From NCBI GenBank assembly GCA_963831645.1, contig CAWHQZ010000006.1, forward strand, positions 434,001-498,000: a DNA stretch of 64,000 bases. The letters are read 5' to 3'. Within the stretch, counting starts at the first letter, position 1; each line of letters starts with the position of its first letter. Below the pieces are notes generated by a model. The model saw only the letters and a list, made by a program, of their open reading frames with translations. It made no database searches and had not been told where the DNA came from. Origin of the DNA: CAWHQZ01 sp963831645. GTDB taxonomy: Bacteria > Pseudomonadota > Alphaproteobacteria > Rhizobiales > Aestuariivirgaceae. Position numbers and translations under genes: made by a program. Positions 16,652-27,070 of this stretch are shown here, one piece after another.

Positions 16652-18259
16652 ATGAAACGACTGCGTTCTCTCGGTGCGGCTGCCCTGGCGGCAGCATGGC
16701 TTGGTTTCACATTCAGCCTTCCTTCATCCGCACAGGAATCTGATTCGACGGCCAAACCCAACATTCTCGTGATCATGGGCGACGACATCGGCTACTGGAA
16801 TATCAGCGCCTACAACCGCGGCATGATGGGCTATCGCACGCCCAACATCGACCGCATCGCCGCCGAAGGCGCGATTTTCACGGACTATTATGGCCAGCAA
16901 TCCTGTACTGCCGGCCGAGCCGCGTTCATCACCGGGCAGAGTCCGCTTCGGACTGGGCTCCTGAAAGTTGGGTTGCCCGCTGCGAAAGAAGGGCTGTCGG
17001 CGAAGGACCCGACGATTGCCGATCTGCTCAAGCCGCTCGGCTACGTGACCGGACAATTCGGCAAAAACCATCTCGGCGACCGCAGCGAGTTCCTGCCGAC
17101 CGTTCATGGCTTCGACGAGTTCTTCGGCAATCTTTACCATCTCAATGCCGAGGACGAGCCCGAGCATCCCGACTATCCCAAGGACCCGGCATTCAAGGCG
17201 CAATTCGGTCCGCGCGGCGTTCTGAAGTGCGTCGCAACCTCGACCGACACGCCCGGCGACGATCCCCGCTACGGTCCATGGGGCAAGCAAAAGTGCGAGG
17301 ATACCGGGCCCCTCACCAAGAAGCGCATGGAGACGGTCGATGAGGAATTCCTGAAGGCCGCGACCGACTTCATCGACCGCGCCGTCCGCGACCGGAAGCC
17401 GTTTTTCGTCTGGTTCAATCCCACCCGCATGCACATCTGGACTCGGCTCAAGCCTGCATCACAGGGCGTGACCGGCCTCGGCATCTATCCCGACGGCATG
17501 GTTGAACATGATGGCCAGGTCGGGCAGCTCCTGAACAAGCTCGACGATCTTGGCATCGCCAAGGACACGATCGTGATCTACACGACCGACAACGGGGCCG
17601 AAGCCTTCTCCTGGCCCGACGGCGGCACCACACCGTTCCGTGGCGAGAAGAACACCAATTGGGAAGGCGGCTACCGTGTGCCGGCGATGGTGCGCTGGCC
17701 CGGCCTGGTGCCGCCAGGCAGCGAGATCAACGACATTTTCTCGGCGGAGGACTGGGCGACGAGCCTGGTTGCCGCGGCCGGAGAGCCAGAGATCAAGAGC
17801 AAGCTCCTGCAAGGCTTCGACGCGGGCGGCAAGACCTTCAGGGTGCATCTCGACGGCTACGACCAGCGTGACCTGCTTTCTCGCAAGGGCCCGAACAAGC
17901 GCCGCGAATTCTTCTACTGGACCGACGACGGCAACCTTGCCGGTCTTCGCTACGAGCAGTGGAAGGCAGCGTTCATGGAGCAGAAGGCGCACGGCTTCGA
18001 TGTCTGGGCGGAGCCGATGGTGCCGCTGCGCCTGCCCAGGCTGTTCAATCTGCGCTCCGACCCGTTCGAGCGGGCGCAGCACGAGGCAGGCGACTACGTA
18101 AGGTGGTTCGTTGAGCACGCTTTCGTGCTCCTCCCGGCGCAGGCAGTCGTGGGGCAGCATTTGACGAGCTTCCAGCAGTTCCCGCCACGCCAGAGGCCCG
18201 GGTCCTTCTCGGTCGAACAGGCCATGGAGAAACTCAGAAACCCGCCATCCACCAACTGA
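16652..18259 (+). CDS. Type I sulfatase 2, periplasmic
   Basis: From ATG 16652 the product is 535 residues, with a signal peptide (to SSAQ) and metal ligands in ILVIMGDDIG. The formylglycine motif is C85-T-A-G-R89, which fits C-x-A-x-R. Downstream are GKNHLGDRSEFLPTVHGFDEFFG and YTTDNGAEAFSWPDGGTTPFRG. It is a clear paralogue of sulfatase 1, about 100 bp upstream, and is intact. Such enzymes release sulfate from sulfate esters (phosphonate or phosphate esters are also possible in the superfamily). No formylglycine-generating enzyme is encoded in the window, so maturation must rely on a gene elsewhere. Confidence 0.9.
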   Translation: MKRLRSLGAAALAAAWLGFTFSLPSSAQESDSTAKPNILVIMGDDIGYWNISAYNRGMMGYRTPNIDRIAAEGAIFTDYYGQQSCTAGRAAFITGQSPLRTGLLKVGLPAAKEGLSAKDPTIADLLKPLGYVTGQFGKNHLGDRSEFLPTVHGFDEFFGNLYHLNAEDEPEHPDYPKDPAFKAQFGPRGVLKCVATSTDTPGDDPRYGPWGKQKCEDTGPLTKKRMETVDEEFLKAATDFIDRAVRDRKPFFVWFNPTRMHIWTRLKPASQGVTGLGIYPDGMVEHDGQVGQLLNKLDDLGIAKDTIVIYTTDNGAEAFSWPDGGTTPFRGEKNTNWEGGYRVPAMVRWPGLVPPGSEINDIFSAEDWATSLVAAAGEPEIKSKLLQGFDAGGKTFRVHLDGYDQRDLLSRKGPNKRREFFYWTDDGNLAGLRYEQWKAAFMEQKAHGFDVWAEPMVPLRLPRLFNLRSDPFERAQHEAGDYVRWFVEHAFVLLPAQAVVGQHLTSFQQFPPRQRPGSFSVEQAMEKLRNPPSTN

Positions 18260-18286
18260 CTATTTTGCGTCTGAAAGGAGCAGAAC

Positions 18287-19342
18287 GTGAGCAGGATTGA
18301 TCCTTTGCCACCACTCAGCCGCCGCGCCGTGCTCGGGACATTGGCGGCGCTTGCAGCCCTGTCCTTGGCGATCCGTCCTGACGTCACGATCGCACAGGAG
18401 ACCGATCCCCTGCCCTCGTGGAATGACGGGCCGGCGAGGCAGGCAATCATCGAATTCGTGCAGGCGACGACCGACAGCGCCAAGCCGACATTCGTGCCGC
18501 CCGAACAACGGATCGCCACCTTCGATCAGGACGGAACCCTGTGGGTCGAACACCCGATATACAGCCAGGTGGTCTATTGCCTGGAGCGCGTGCCCGAACT
18601 CGTCAAGGCAAAGCCCGAATTGAAGGACGTCGAGCCGTTCAAGACGGTGATGTCCGGCGACCGCGAGGCGATTGCCAGGCTGCCCATGCACGAGCTCGAG
18701 AAGATCCTCGCCGCCACGCTCACCGGAATGACGATTGACGAGTTTACGGGGCAGGTTTCGAAGTGGATCGCCAGCGCCAAGGATCCGCGCTGGAAGCGGC
18801 CCTATACCGAGCTGACGTACCAGCCGATGCAGGAAGTCCTCGGCTACCTGCGAGCCAACGGTTACAAGACCTACATCGTGACCGGCGGCGGCCAGGATTT
18901 CGTGCGCGTCTATGCCGAGTTCGTCTACGGCATTCCCCCGGAGCAGGTGGTCGGCACCGCCGGCGCGACCGCCTACAGCTATGACAAGAACGGCAAGCCG
19001 ATCCTCACCAAGGAACCGAAGCTGCTTCTGAACGACAACGACGCGGGCAAGCCCGAGGGCATCCATTTGATGATCGGGCGCCGGCCGGTTGCCGCGTTCG
19101 GCAACTCCACCGGCGACCGGCAGATGCTGGAATATACCGAAGCAGGCGATGGCCCGCGGCTCGCCATGCTGGTGCTTCACGACGACGCCGAGCGTGAATA
19201 TGCCTACGGGCCGGCCCAGGGGCTTCCCGACAGCAAGGTCGGCACGTTCACCCAGGAGCTCTACGACGAGGCGATGAAGAACGGCTGGATCGTCATCAGC
19301 ATGAAGAAGGATTGGAAGCACATCTTCGCATTCGAGCAATAG
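18287..19342 (+). CDS. Exported HAD-superfamily phosphohydrolase
   Basis: The 351-residue protein starts at GTG 18287, after AAGGAG. Its N-terminus SRRAVLGTLAALAALS resembles a twin-arginine signal. The HAD motifs are present: FDQDGTLW (nucleophile DxDxT), the YIVTGGG motif, a lysine in the KLLLNDNDAGK region and FGNSTGD. It should hydrolyse phosphate esters in the periplasm. It lies 27 bp after sulfatase 2, in the same likely operon. Its last 16 codons (ending KKDWKHIFAFEQ) are nearly identical in DNA to the end of the unrelated sulfatase 3 at 26327-26373, a sign of recombination. Confidence 0.85.
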   Translation: MSRIDPLPPLSRRAVLGTLAALAALSLAIRPDVTIAQETDPLPSWNDGPARQAIIEFVQATTDSAKPTFVPPEQRIATFDQDGTLWVEHPIYSQVVYCLERVPELVKAKPELKDVEPFKTVMSGDREAIARLPMHELEKILAATLTGMTIDEFTGQVSKWIASAKDPRWKRPYTELTYQPMQEVLGYLRANGYKTYIVTGGGQDFVRVYAEFVYGIPPEQVVGTAGATAYSYDKNGKPILTKEPKLLLNDNDAGKPEGIHLMIGRRPVAAFGNSTGDRQMLEYTEAGDGPRLAMLVLHDDAEREYAYGPAQGLPDSKVGTFTQELYDEAMKNGWIVISMKKDWKHIFAFEQ

Positions 19343-19368
19343 AACGATCAAAGCACGGGAGAAATCAG

Positions 19369-19857
19369 ATGGTCAGGACAGGCGTCTCAATTTGCTGCAT
19401 TTGCTCGCTCGTCGGGCTGATATTTGCGTCAAGCACAGGCGAGGCAGCGGAAAGCAAGGTGCGCGCGGGATCACTTGAGTGCGATGTGTCCGCCGGTGTC
19501 GGGCTGATCGTCGTGGAAAAGCAGACGATGCGATGCGCCTTTAAGCCCGGCGGAGGTGGGCCGGTCGACCACTACACCGGCAAGATTGAAGAAATTGGTA
19601 TCACCCTGGGAGCGACGGCAGCCGGCGTTATGATATGGGGTGTTCTTGCGGCCGAGAAAGGCGTTCCCCGAGGTGCTCTGGCCGGCACCTATGCCGGCCT
19701 CGGCGCGGACGCATCAGTAGGTTTAGGGCTTGGCGCAAACGTACTGGTCGGGGGAACCGGTCGCGCATTCATGCTGCAGCCGCTCTCGGTTGAAGGGCAA
19801 GTCGGATTGAACGTCGCTGCCGGGGTAACAACAGTTACATTGCGATCGGCGCCTTAG
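19369..19857 (+). CDS. DUF992 family exported protein
   Basis: From ATG 19369 (GGGAGAA upstream) the product is 162 residues with a signal peptide. The body fits DUF992: AGSLECDVSAGVGLIV, a second cysteine in MRCAFKPG, YTGKIEEIGITLG, a glycine-rich LAGTYAGLGADASVGLGLGANVLVGG and the end LQPLSVEGQVGLNVAAGV. The family is found mainly in Alphaproteobacteria and has no established function. It lies 26 bp after the HAD gene, probably the last gene of the sulfatase operon. Confidence 0.85.
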   Translation: MVRTGVSICCICSLVGLIFASSTGEAAESKVRAGSLECDVSAGVGLIVVEKQTMRCAFKPGGGGPVDHYTGKIEEIGITLGATAAGVMIWGVLAAEKGVPRGALAGTYAGLGADASVGLGLGANVLVGGTGRAFMLQPLSVEGQVGLNVAAGVTTVTLRSAP

Positions 19858-20233
19858 ATCGTTCCAGGGCAAGGCCTTGTAGCCCGTCGCAGCAGGGGCG
19901 GGGATGGACCAACTTGCACGGCCGATCAGACCGGCGTTCGCAGTCTGAACGCGATTCCCGACGAGGGTCACGATCAAAGCATTCTCAAGGCCGACATCCC
20001 ACGCCTGAAGCGACGCGCAGAACTCCTGAACACGGATACTGCCCCTAAGGACGATATCGATCGCAGGATTTTGGATGTGAAGATCGCCGGCAACGTTGTC
20101 TTCGAGATGGAACCGACGATCGCCGCGGCCAGAACCATGCGGGTCCAAGCGAGCATCTTCGCGGAGGGCCAAGCCGGAGCGAGCCCAGGGCGGAAGGTCA
20201 AGGGCAGAGGCAAGCAAAGGAAATTTCTGCCAT
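19858..20233. other. Non-coding or decayed stretch
   Basis: About 375 bp follow the DUF992 gene without a recognisable gene. One plus-strand frame stays open (RRAELLNTDTAPKDDIDRR) but has no start and resembles nothing I know. A partial match to the shared motif, CTGCCCCTAAGGACGAT at 20039-20055, falls inside it; with three mismatches and no gene start nearby it may be chance or a displaced promoter remnant. Confidence 0.35.
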
Positions 20234-20340
20234 GATGACGACTACGTCATCGTCGGTGCCGGCTCGGCCAGTGGCAGCGTCCTCGCCGATCGTCTGTTGG
20301 TCGCCCCAGAAACCAGCGTCTGTTGCTCGAGGCCGGTCCG
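20234..20340 (+). pseudogene. GMC oxidoreductase N-terminal remnant
   Basis: The frame reads DDDYVIVGAGSASGSVLADRL, the FAD-binding start of GMC-family (choline dehydrogenase-like) flavoenzymes. A shift then moves the expected LLLEAGPG segment into another frame (LEAGPG from about 20323). Nothing further of the enzyme remains before the PQQ dehydrogenase gene starts at 20395. It is a truncated head fused next to another alcohol-oxidising enzyme. Confidence 0.7.
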
Positions 20341-20394
20341 GGAGCGGTATCACGATTTGTTTCTGGTGCGTGGCTGCTCAGAAAGGAATTTGAG

Positions 20395-22207
20395 ATGAGG
20401 AAACTGCTGATCCTCGCGGCGATCCTAATCGTGATCGGCGTGGCTACGGCGGCGGCCCTATACAAACTGTACCCGGTTCAGATGGCACAATATGCGGGTA
20501 TGGCGCGCAATCTCTATCTTACGCTGTCCGCACCGCAAGGCACAGTAACTACGGAATTGAACGCGGCCAACAAAGGCGTCGGGGCTGCTGCTCCCCCGCC
20601 ATCGGCCGAGGCGTCCTTGCCCGATCCGACCAGCGCGGACTGGCCGAGCTACAACAGAACACTGACTTCGGATCGTTACTCGCAGCTCAGCCAGATCAAT
20701 ACGAAGAATGTCGGCAAGCTGAAGATCCTATGCACCTACGATACCAATCAGCACACCGGCTTCGAATCCGGCCTGATCATGGTGAACGACGCTCTGATCG
20801 GCACCACCCAGTTCGATATTTTCTCCCTGGACCCGGCGACATGCGCCGAGAATTGGCGCACGCACGAGGACTATCCGCCCAGCATGACTGGGGTCAACCG
20901 AGGCGCCGCCTACCTGGACGGCAGGCTGTTTCGCGGCACCCAGGACGGGCGGGTGCTGGCCTATGATTTCAAGACCGGCAAGCGACTGTGGGCAGACGAC
21001 GATCGCGGACCCGAAAAAGGGCGAGTCGGTGCCGGCCGCGCCGATCGCCTGGAACGGCCTCGTGTTCGTCGGCAATGCCGGCGGCGACTACAAGGGCGTG
21101 AAGGGGCGCATGTACGCGCTGGATGCCAAGACCGGCAAGATCGTCTGGGAATTCTATCTGGTGCCCTAAAGCCGAGGGCGACCCAGTTCGCGGACCCGCA
21201 AGGGCGACGCCGCTAAACCGCGCGACGTGGCAAACCGTGCCCGGCATACCGATCAGCGGTGGCGGAACCTGGACGTCCACCACTCTCGACCCGGCAACCG
21301 GGCTCGTTGTACGTCCCCGGCGGCAATCCGGCGCCCGATTTCGCGATCGGCGCGCGCGCGAGGGAGAGAACCTCTACTCCGGCTCGGTCGTGGTGCTCGA
21401 CGCCAAGACCGGGGCCTATCGGAATCATTTCGAGATTGCCGGAGAGGACTGGCACGACTGGGACGTCTCCAACCCGCCCGATCGCTGATTCAAACGCTGG
21501 GCGGCAAGCAGCTCATGGCGGTGGTCGCACCGAAAGACGGGCACCTCTACGGCTTCGATCTTGCCACCAACCAGCTTACTCTACCGCGTGCCGGTGACCC
21601 GGATCGAGAATGTGGAAGCACCTTTCAAGGTCGGCGAGTCGGTCCGTTTCTGTCCGGGCGCGGTGGGCGGCGCGGAATGGAACGGCCCGGCCTACGATCC
21701 GCGCGACCAATCTCATCCTCATCGGCGAAGTCGACTGGTGCTTCGCGGTGACGCTGGAGGACGACAAAGAGCTTCGGACGGCACCGATCGGGCAGCCATG
21801 GTCCGGCATGGCGACACTGAATCCGTTCAACGATTTCGGCAAGCCAGCTGCGCGGCGACAAAGACTGGGCAGGATGGGTCTACGCGGTCGACGCCGACAC
21901 CGGCGTCTGGGCGTGGCGGCTGAAGTCCAACTATCCGATCGTGAGCGGAATGACCCCGACGGCGGGTGGCGTCGTGTTCTTCGGCGACGTGGGCGGCAAC
22001 TTCTATGCGCTCGATGCCGCTAACGGCGAGAAGCTATGGGGCGAGAAGCTTGGCGGCGGGATCGGCGGCGGCGTGATCACCTACACCGCGAACGGCGCGC
22101 AGAAAGTCGCCGTGGCTACCGGCTTTACATCGCCTCTCTGGCCAACGGAGCTCACGACCGGCAAGATCATGATTCTGGGCCTCGACGACGCCAAGGTCAG
22201 CCAGTGA
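20395..22207 (+). pseudogene. PQQ-dependent alcohol dehydrogenase, many frameshifts
   Basis: The protein would be about 600 residues: an N-terminal membrane helix (LLILAAILIVIGVATAAALY), then an eight-blade quinoprotein propeller with the repeats FSLDPATCAENWR, VLAYDFKTGKRLW, MYALDAKTGKIVWEF, SVVVLDAKTGAYRNHF and NFYALDAANGEKLWG. These tryptophan-docking motifs are typical of PQQ dehydrogenases that oxidise alcohols in the periplasm and reduce cytochrome c or quinone. About eight single-base shifts lie at roughly 20995, 21167, 21300, 21360, 21480, 21575, 21705 and 21850; there are no other nonsense changes. It is either freshly broken or misread. The cytochrome bd-type oxidase downstream could accept its electrons via quinol. 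Confidence 0.8.
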
Positions 22208-22293
22208 GCTCGAATGACGGGGTCAGGATCGAAGGAGGAGGGTCGTGAGCGCACATCGACACCGCATCGTGCGAAGTGAGTAGGGGCGTAAGA

Positions 22294-23705
22294 ATGGACC
22301 TCGATCCGGTCATCCTGTCGCGCATCCAGTTCGGGTTCGTCATCACCTTCCACATCATCTTCCCGGCCTTCACGATCGGGCTGGCGGCGTGGCTGGCGAC
22401 GATCGAGGGCATGCGGCTGTTCACCGGCAACCCGGTCTATCGGCGCGTTTTCGACTTCTGGCTCAAGGTCTTCGCGGTGTCCTTCGGCATGGGCGTGGTG
22501 ACGGGGATCGTCATGGCCTTCCAGTTCGGCACCAACTGGGGCGTGCTGGCCGAGCGGACCGGGTCGATCCAGGGGCCGCTGCTGGGATACGAGGCGTTCA
22601 CCGCCTTCATGCTCGAGGCGAGCTTCTTCGGCGTCATGCTGCTCGGGCCGCGATCGGGTCTCGCCGGGCTTCTATTTCTTCGCCTGCTGCATGGTGTCGC
22701 TCGGAACGATGTTCTCTTCGTTCTGGATCCTCGCCAACAACTCCTGGATGCAGGTCCCGGTCGGTCACGAGATCGTCGACGGCAAGATCATCCCGGCGGA
22801 CTGGCGCGAGATCGTGCTCGGGTCGGTGATGATGGTGCGCTGGCCGCACATGCTGCTGGCCGCGTTCCTGACCACGCGCGATGAGCATCGCCGCGACCGG
22901 GGCCTGGTACACGCTGCGCGGGGTCCACCGCCCGGAGGCGCGCGTCATGCTGCACTGGGGCCTCGGGCTGGCGGCGGTGCTGATCCCGGTGCAGCTGTTC
23001 TTCGGGCACCTCACGGGCCTCTACGTGCTCGAGCACCAGCCGGCGAAGTTCGCTGCGATCGAGGCGCGCTGGCAGAGCCAGCAACCGGCCTCGGAGGTGC
23101 TGATCGCCTGGCCGGATGCGGCGAGCGAGCGCAACCTCTTCGCGCTCGAGATCCCCAGGCTCGGCAGTTTCATCGCCTCGGGCAACTGGACCGCCCGCGA
23201 GATCGGGCTGGACACCTTCCCCGTCGAGGACCGTCCGCCGGTGCTGATCCCGTTCTTCGGCTTCCGCATCATGGTCGGCATGGGGCTGATCATGCTCGGC
23301 GTCTCGTGGTTCGGGAACCTGCTGCGCTGGCGCGGGCGGCTGGAGACGACGCGCTGGTTCCTGTGGGGCACGTTCCTGTCCTTCCCGACCGGTTTCGTCG
23401 CCATCCTGAGCGGCTGGTACACCGCCGAGGTCGGCCGCCAGCCCTGGGTCGTCTACGGCCTCCTGCGCACCCGCGACGCGGTGACGCCCTCGCTGACCAC
23501 CGGGGACGTGCTCTTGTCGCTCACCGGCTACGTGCTGGTCTATGCCGTCTTCGTCGGCTTCGGCACCTTCTACATCTACAAGCTGCTCCGGGAAGGGCCG
23601 GCCGGCGTAGCCGAGGCGATCCCGAACGCGACCGCGAGCCGACCGCTGGCTTTCGCCGACACGGCCGCCAGCGCCACCGGCAGCCAGCCCAGCACGAAGG
23701 GGTGA
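22294..23705 (+). pseudogene. cydA: Cytochrome bd-type ubiquinol oxidase subunit I, two frameshifts
   Basis: Correcting +1 shifts near 22648 and 22876 gives about 469 residues matching CydA/CioA: the N-terminal RIQFGFVITFHIIFP with the heme-ligand His, MAFQFGTNWG, GRDRVSPGFYFFACC and SSFWILANNSWMQVP, then GLYVLEHQPAKFAAIEARWQ and the C-terminal WVVYGLLRTRDAVTP with the TAEVGRQPW motif. The length and short Q-loop region fit the cyanide-insensitive (Cio) branch. The enzyme oxidises quinol and reduces oxygen to water in the inner membrane. Subunit II starts six bases after its stop. The coding pattern between the shifts is clean, so the gene may be intact in the organism. Confidence 0.85.
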
Positions 23706-23711
23706 CGGGCG

Positions 23712-24713
23712 ATGGAGCCGAGCACGCTCGCCCTGTTCTGGGCCGGGGTCATCGCCGTCGCGATCCTGCTCTACGTGATCCTCGACGGCTTCGATATCGG
23801 CGTCGGCATCCTCTTCGGCACCACGCGCGACGAGGCCAAGCGCGGGCAGATGATGACCAGCATCGCGCCGTTCTGGGACGGCAACGAGACCTGGCTGGTG
23901 GTGATCGGCGCCAGCCTCTTCGCGGCCTTCCCGGCGGTTTACGCGGTGTTTCTCGGCGCGTTCTACCTGCCGGTCCTGCTGATGCTGCTTCGGCCTGATC
24001 TTCCGCGGCGTCGCGTTCGAGTTCCGCTATCGCAGCGTCGGCATGCGCCGGTTCTGGGACAGCGGGTTCTTCTATCGGCTCGCGTTGTGTCGCCTTCGTC
24101 CAGGGCGCGGCGGTCGGCGCAATGATGCGGGGCATCCCGGTCGAGAATATGCAATACGCCGGCGGCGCCTTCGTCTGGCTGCATCCCTTCCCGGTCCTGA
24201 CCGGGATCGGCCTGGTGCTCGGCTACGCGCTGCTCGGTGCCGGCTGGCTCGCCTTCAAGACCGAGGGCACGCTGCGGGACTGGGCCTATGCGCGCATCCG
24301 CTGGCTCGTCGCCGGGGTCTTCGTGGTGCTGGGCCTGGCCTTCATCGTCTCGCTGACGATCGATGCCGGCGCCATCGCCCAGAGCAACCTTCGAGCAGCG
24401 CAGCTGGGGGCTGGTCTTCCCGATCCTCAGCCTCGCCGCCCTGCTGGGCGTGCTCGCCGGCGCGCGGGCGCGCCGCGACGACGTTCCCTTGGCGATGGCG
24501 GTCGCGTTCTTTGTCGCGGCCTTTCTGACGCTCGGCGTGATGATCTGGCCCTACATGATCCCCTATGCGCTCACCGTCGCCGACACCGCCGCGCCGGAGG
24601 CCTCGCTGCGCTTCTTCTTCTATGGCGGGATCGTCGTGCTGCCGGTGATCGTCGCCTACACGATCGGGGTGTACTGGGTCTTCCGCGGGAAGATTGATCG
24701 TTTCGAAGTTTGA
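23712..24713 (+). pseudogene. cydB: Cytochrome bd-type ubiquinol oxidase subunit II, three frameshifts
   Basis: With +1 shifts corrected near 23991, 24083 and 24392 the product is about 332 residues, the usual CydB/CioB length. Recognisable parts are LLYVILDGFDIGVGIL, FWDGNETWLVVIGASLFAAFP, the RYRSVGMRRFWDSGFF segment and the C-terminal FYGGIVVLPVIVAYTIGVYWVF. It pairs with subunit I to form the quinol oxidase. It is the third consecutive gene with multiple insertions. Confidence 0.85.
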
Positions 24714-24907
24714 GTTGGGACAAGCGTCAAAGTTGAAAAGGACCTACCTGTATGCCCGCACGGCGCGGGCTCAACGAGACCATTTCGTCGTGAAAAAAGT
24801 GAAAGATAGTGGTGATATCAAGTCGCCCACCAAGCAGGGCCATTGCGGATCGTCCGAACACGTTGCGCATGGGTTGCACTGTGATTCAACAGACGAGGAG
24901 TCGAGCA

Positions 24908-26373
24908 ATGAATCGTGGAAAGGTGCTTCGTTTCGGCTTTGGTACGGTGGCGAGTGTCTTCCTGTGGGCCGTGGCCGGTTCGGCCGTTCTCGCGCAGGAG
25001 AGCAAGCCCAACGTCGTGTTCATCCTTGCCGACAACGTTGGCTACGGCGACCTCGGACCCTACGGCGGGGGCGAGTTGCGCGGTGCGCTGACGCCACGAA
25101 TCGACAAGCTCGCCCGCGAGGGACTGCGGCTCACGCAGTATCTGGTCGAGCCCGGCTGCACACCATCGCGCGCGGCGCTAATGACCGGGCAATATTCGAT
25201 CCGCAACGGCCTGTCGCTGATCATCGTGCCCGGCAGCGAGAGTACGCTGTCGAAAGGAGCGGTCACGATGGGCGAGCTGTTCAAGGGTGCAGGCTATGCG
25301 ACGGCAATCTTCGGCAAGTGGCACCTCGGCGCAGAACCGCAGAGCCTGCCGACAGCGCACGGCTTCGACGAGTTCTACGGCATTCCACCCGACATCTCCT
25401 GGGACTCGGCGACCTATGTCGACACGATCACGATGACGCACTCAATCAACGAGCCGCCCGATGACCTGCTGGCGAAGGGACCGCAAATCGTCGAGGCAGT
25501 CGCGGGTGGGCCATTGCGCATAGTCAAGCCGTACACGCAGGAAGTCCGCGCCGAGATCGACACGGAACTGGTGGCGAAGTCGATCGACTTCATGAAGCGG
25601 CAAACAGCGGCCGGGAAGCCCTTCTTCCTCTATCTGCCGTTCTCGATGGGGCATTTTCCGAACCTGCCCTCCGCAGCAGTTCAAAGGTAAGTCGCGGATC
25701 GGAAACTACGGCGACAAGCTGATGGAAGGCGATTATCACGTCGGCCAGATCATGGACACGCTCATAGAGCTCGGCGTCGTACGACAACACCATTCTCGTC
25801 TTCGCCTCGGACAACGGGCCGTCAGGCGAGATCGTCCGCGAGATGGGCAACCAGGGAACGCCGGACATGGGCAACTCCGGTCCCTTCCGCGGCGAACTAG
25901 GCGAAGCTACCGAGGGCTCGATCCGAACCTTCTGCTTCGTCCGCTGGCCCGGGCAAGGTCAAGCCGGATACCACCTCGTACGCGATGTTCTCGATCATGG
26001 ATTTCTTGCCGACCTTCGCGAACATCATCGGCGGCAAGCTACCGACGGACCGGCCGATCGACGGGGTCGACCAGACCGACGTGCTGCTCGGTAAGAGCGA
26101 GATCGGGAACCGCGACAGCCTGCTGACCTTCATCGGCGCGGATATGGTGGCGGCGCGGTGGAAGCAATGGCGCATGTATTTTACCGACGTGCATCCGACC
26201 GGCATCGGACCGCAGCGCCAGCCCGGCATGTTCTCGGCCAGCGCACCCACTGGCCGGGTATCCGTAGAGTCTACAACATCGAGATGGACCCGCACGAGGA
26301 TCTGGTGGTTAGTGCGCTGTTCGTCGATCAGCGTGAAGAAGGATTGGAAGCCATCTTCGCATTCGAGCCGTAA
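24908..26373 (+). pseudogene. Type I arylsulfatase 3, four frameshifts
   Basis: From ATG 24908 (GAGGAG upstream) the first 260 residues are in frame: a signal peptide to VLAQ, PNVVFILADNVGYGDLG, the canonical formylglycine motif C84-T-P-S-R88, GKWHLGAEPQSLPTAHGFDEFYG. Shifts near 25672, 25779, 25955 and 26260 break the rest, which still shows FASDNGPSGE, GGKLPTDRPIDGVDQTDVLLG and YNIEMDPHEDL. The reconstructed length is about 487 residues, normal for arylsulfatases. Its 3' end is nearly identical to that of the HAD gene at 19342. It belongs to a different sulfatase branch from sulfatases 1 and 2. Confidence 0.85.
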
Positions 26374-26470
26374 CCACCTGCGCCCCAGATCAATCCGAGC
26401 CACGGCCGCCGCCATCGTTCGGGGCAGCGGCCTCGTTTTGATTTTGGCTGAGCAGTTCGAGGCACGGCCA

Positions 26471-27070
26471 TCAGAAACTGAAGGCATATCCACCGGTGAT
26501 GCCGGTAGCCGTCGGCTCCCATTCATCGTTCAGATTGCGGTAGATTTCGCCATAGATGGCATTGTGATCATCCAGCCGCAATGTGAGCTTGCTTGAGTAT
26601 CTCGGCGTCTCATAGTTATTGTCGGTGTCAAACGCGTTCCGGTAGCGAAACGTCACGATGTTCCAGCTCAACCGATCATCGATCGCAAGATCGACGCCGA
26701 TGCGAAAGACATAGTAGGGAAAATCATTCGCCTCCGTGAACCGCTCGCCGATCCCCAGGCTGCCGGTGATCGACAGGGGCTCGGCAAGCAAGTGCTTGTA
26801 ACCCAGATTGCCCTCGAGATTCTTGCTGTTCGGACCACCCTCTACGGGTTCCTCCACCTCGAAGGAGCCATTGATGTAAATCCTGCTGTCGAAGGCGTGA
26901 GCCGCTTCGAATTTGTAGATCGTATTGAGGGCATCGCTGAAATCGTCGGGCTCGCGTTCGCTCGAGATCTGGGCGCTCAGTGTGGTGCTGCCCGCCAGAG
27001 CGGTGCCGTGCAGAGCGAGCGCAAGTAGTCCCGCCAGCATCGCGCGCTTCACGAGTGACCCAGCTGCCAT
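26471..27070 (-). CDS. Outer-membrane beta-barrel protein
   Basis: The ATG at 27070 follows AAGGAGAAG and yields 199 residues with a signal peptide ending TALAG. The body alternates polar and apolar residues in strand-like units (DSRIYINGSFEV, NLEGNLGYKHL, LSITGSLGIGER, LSWNIVTFRYRN, SSKLTLRLDDHNAIYGEIYR) and ends GGYAFSF, with the C-terminal aromatic residue of outer-membrane barrels. I cannot assign a substrate. Its last 20 codons recur as orphan fragments at 8090-8149 and 28260-28340. It shares its direction with the transporter gene at 27145-28137. Confidence 0.75.
   Translation of the reverse strand: MAAGSLVKRAMLAGLLALALHGTALAGSTTLSAQISSEREPDDFSDALNTIYKFEAAHAFDSRIYINGSFEVEEPVEGGPNSKNLEGNLGYKHLLAEPLSITGSLGIGERFTEANDFPYYVFRIGVDLAIDDRLSWNIVTFRYRNAFDTDNNYETPRYSSKLTLRLDDHNAIYGEIYRNLNDEWEPTATGITGGYAFSF

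Noticed and set aside
20039..20055. Fifth copy of the shared 17-bp motif
   Set aside because: CTGCCCCTAAGGACGAT has three mismatches to copy 1 and no gene start at comparable distance. I kept it only as a remark.
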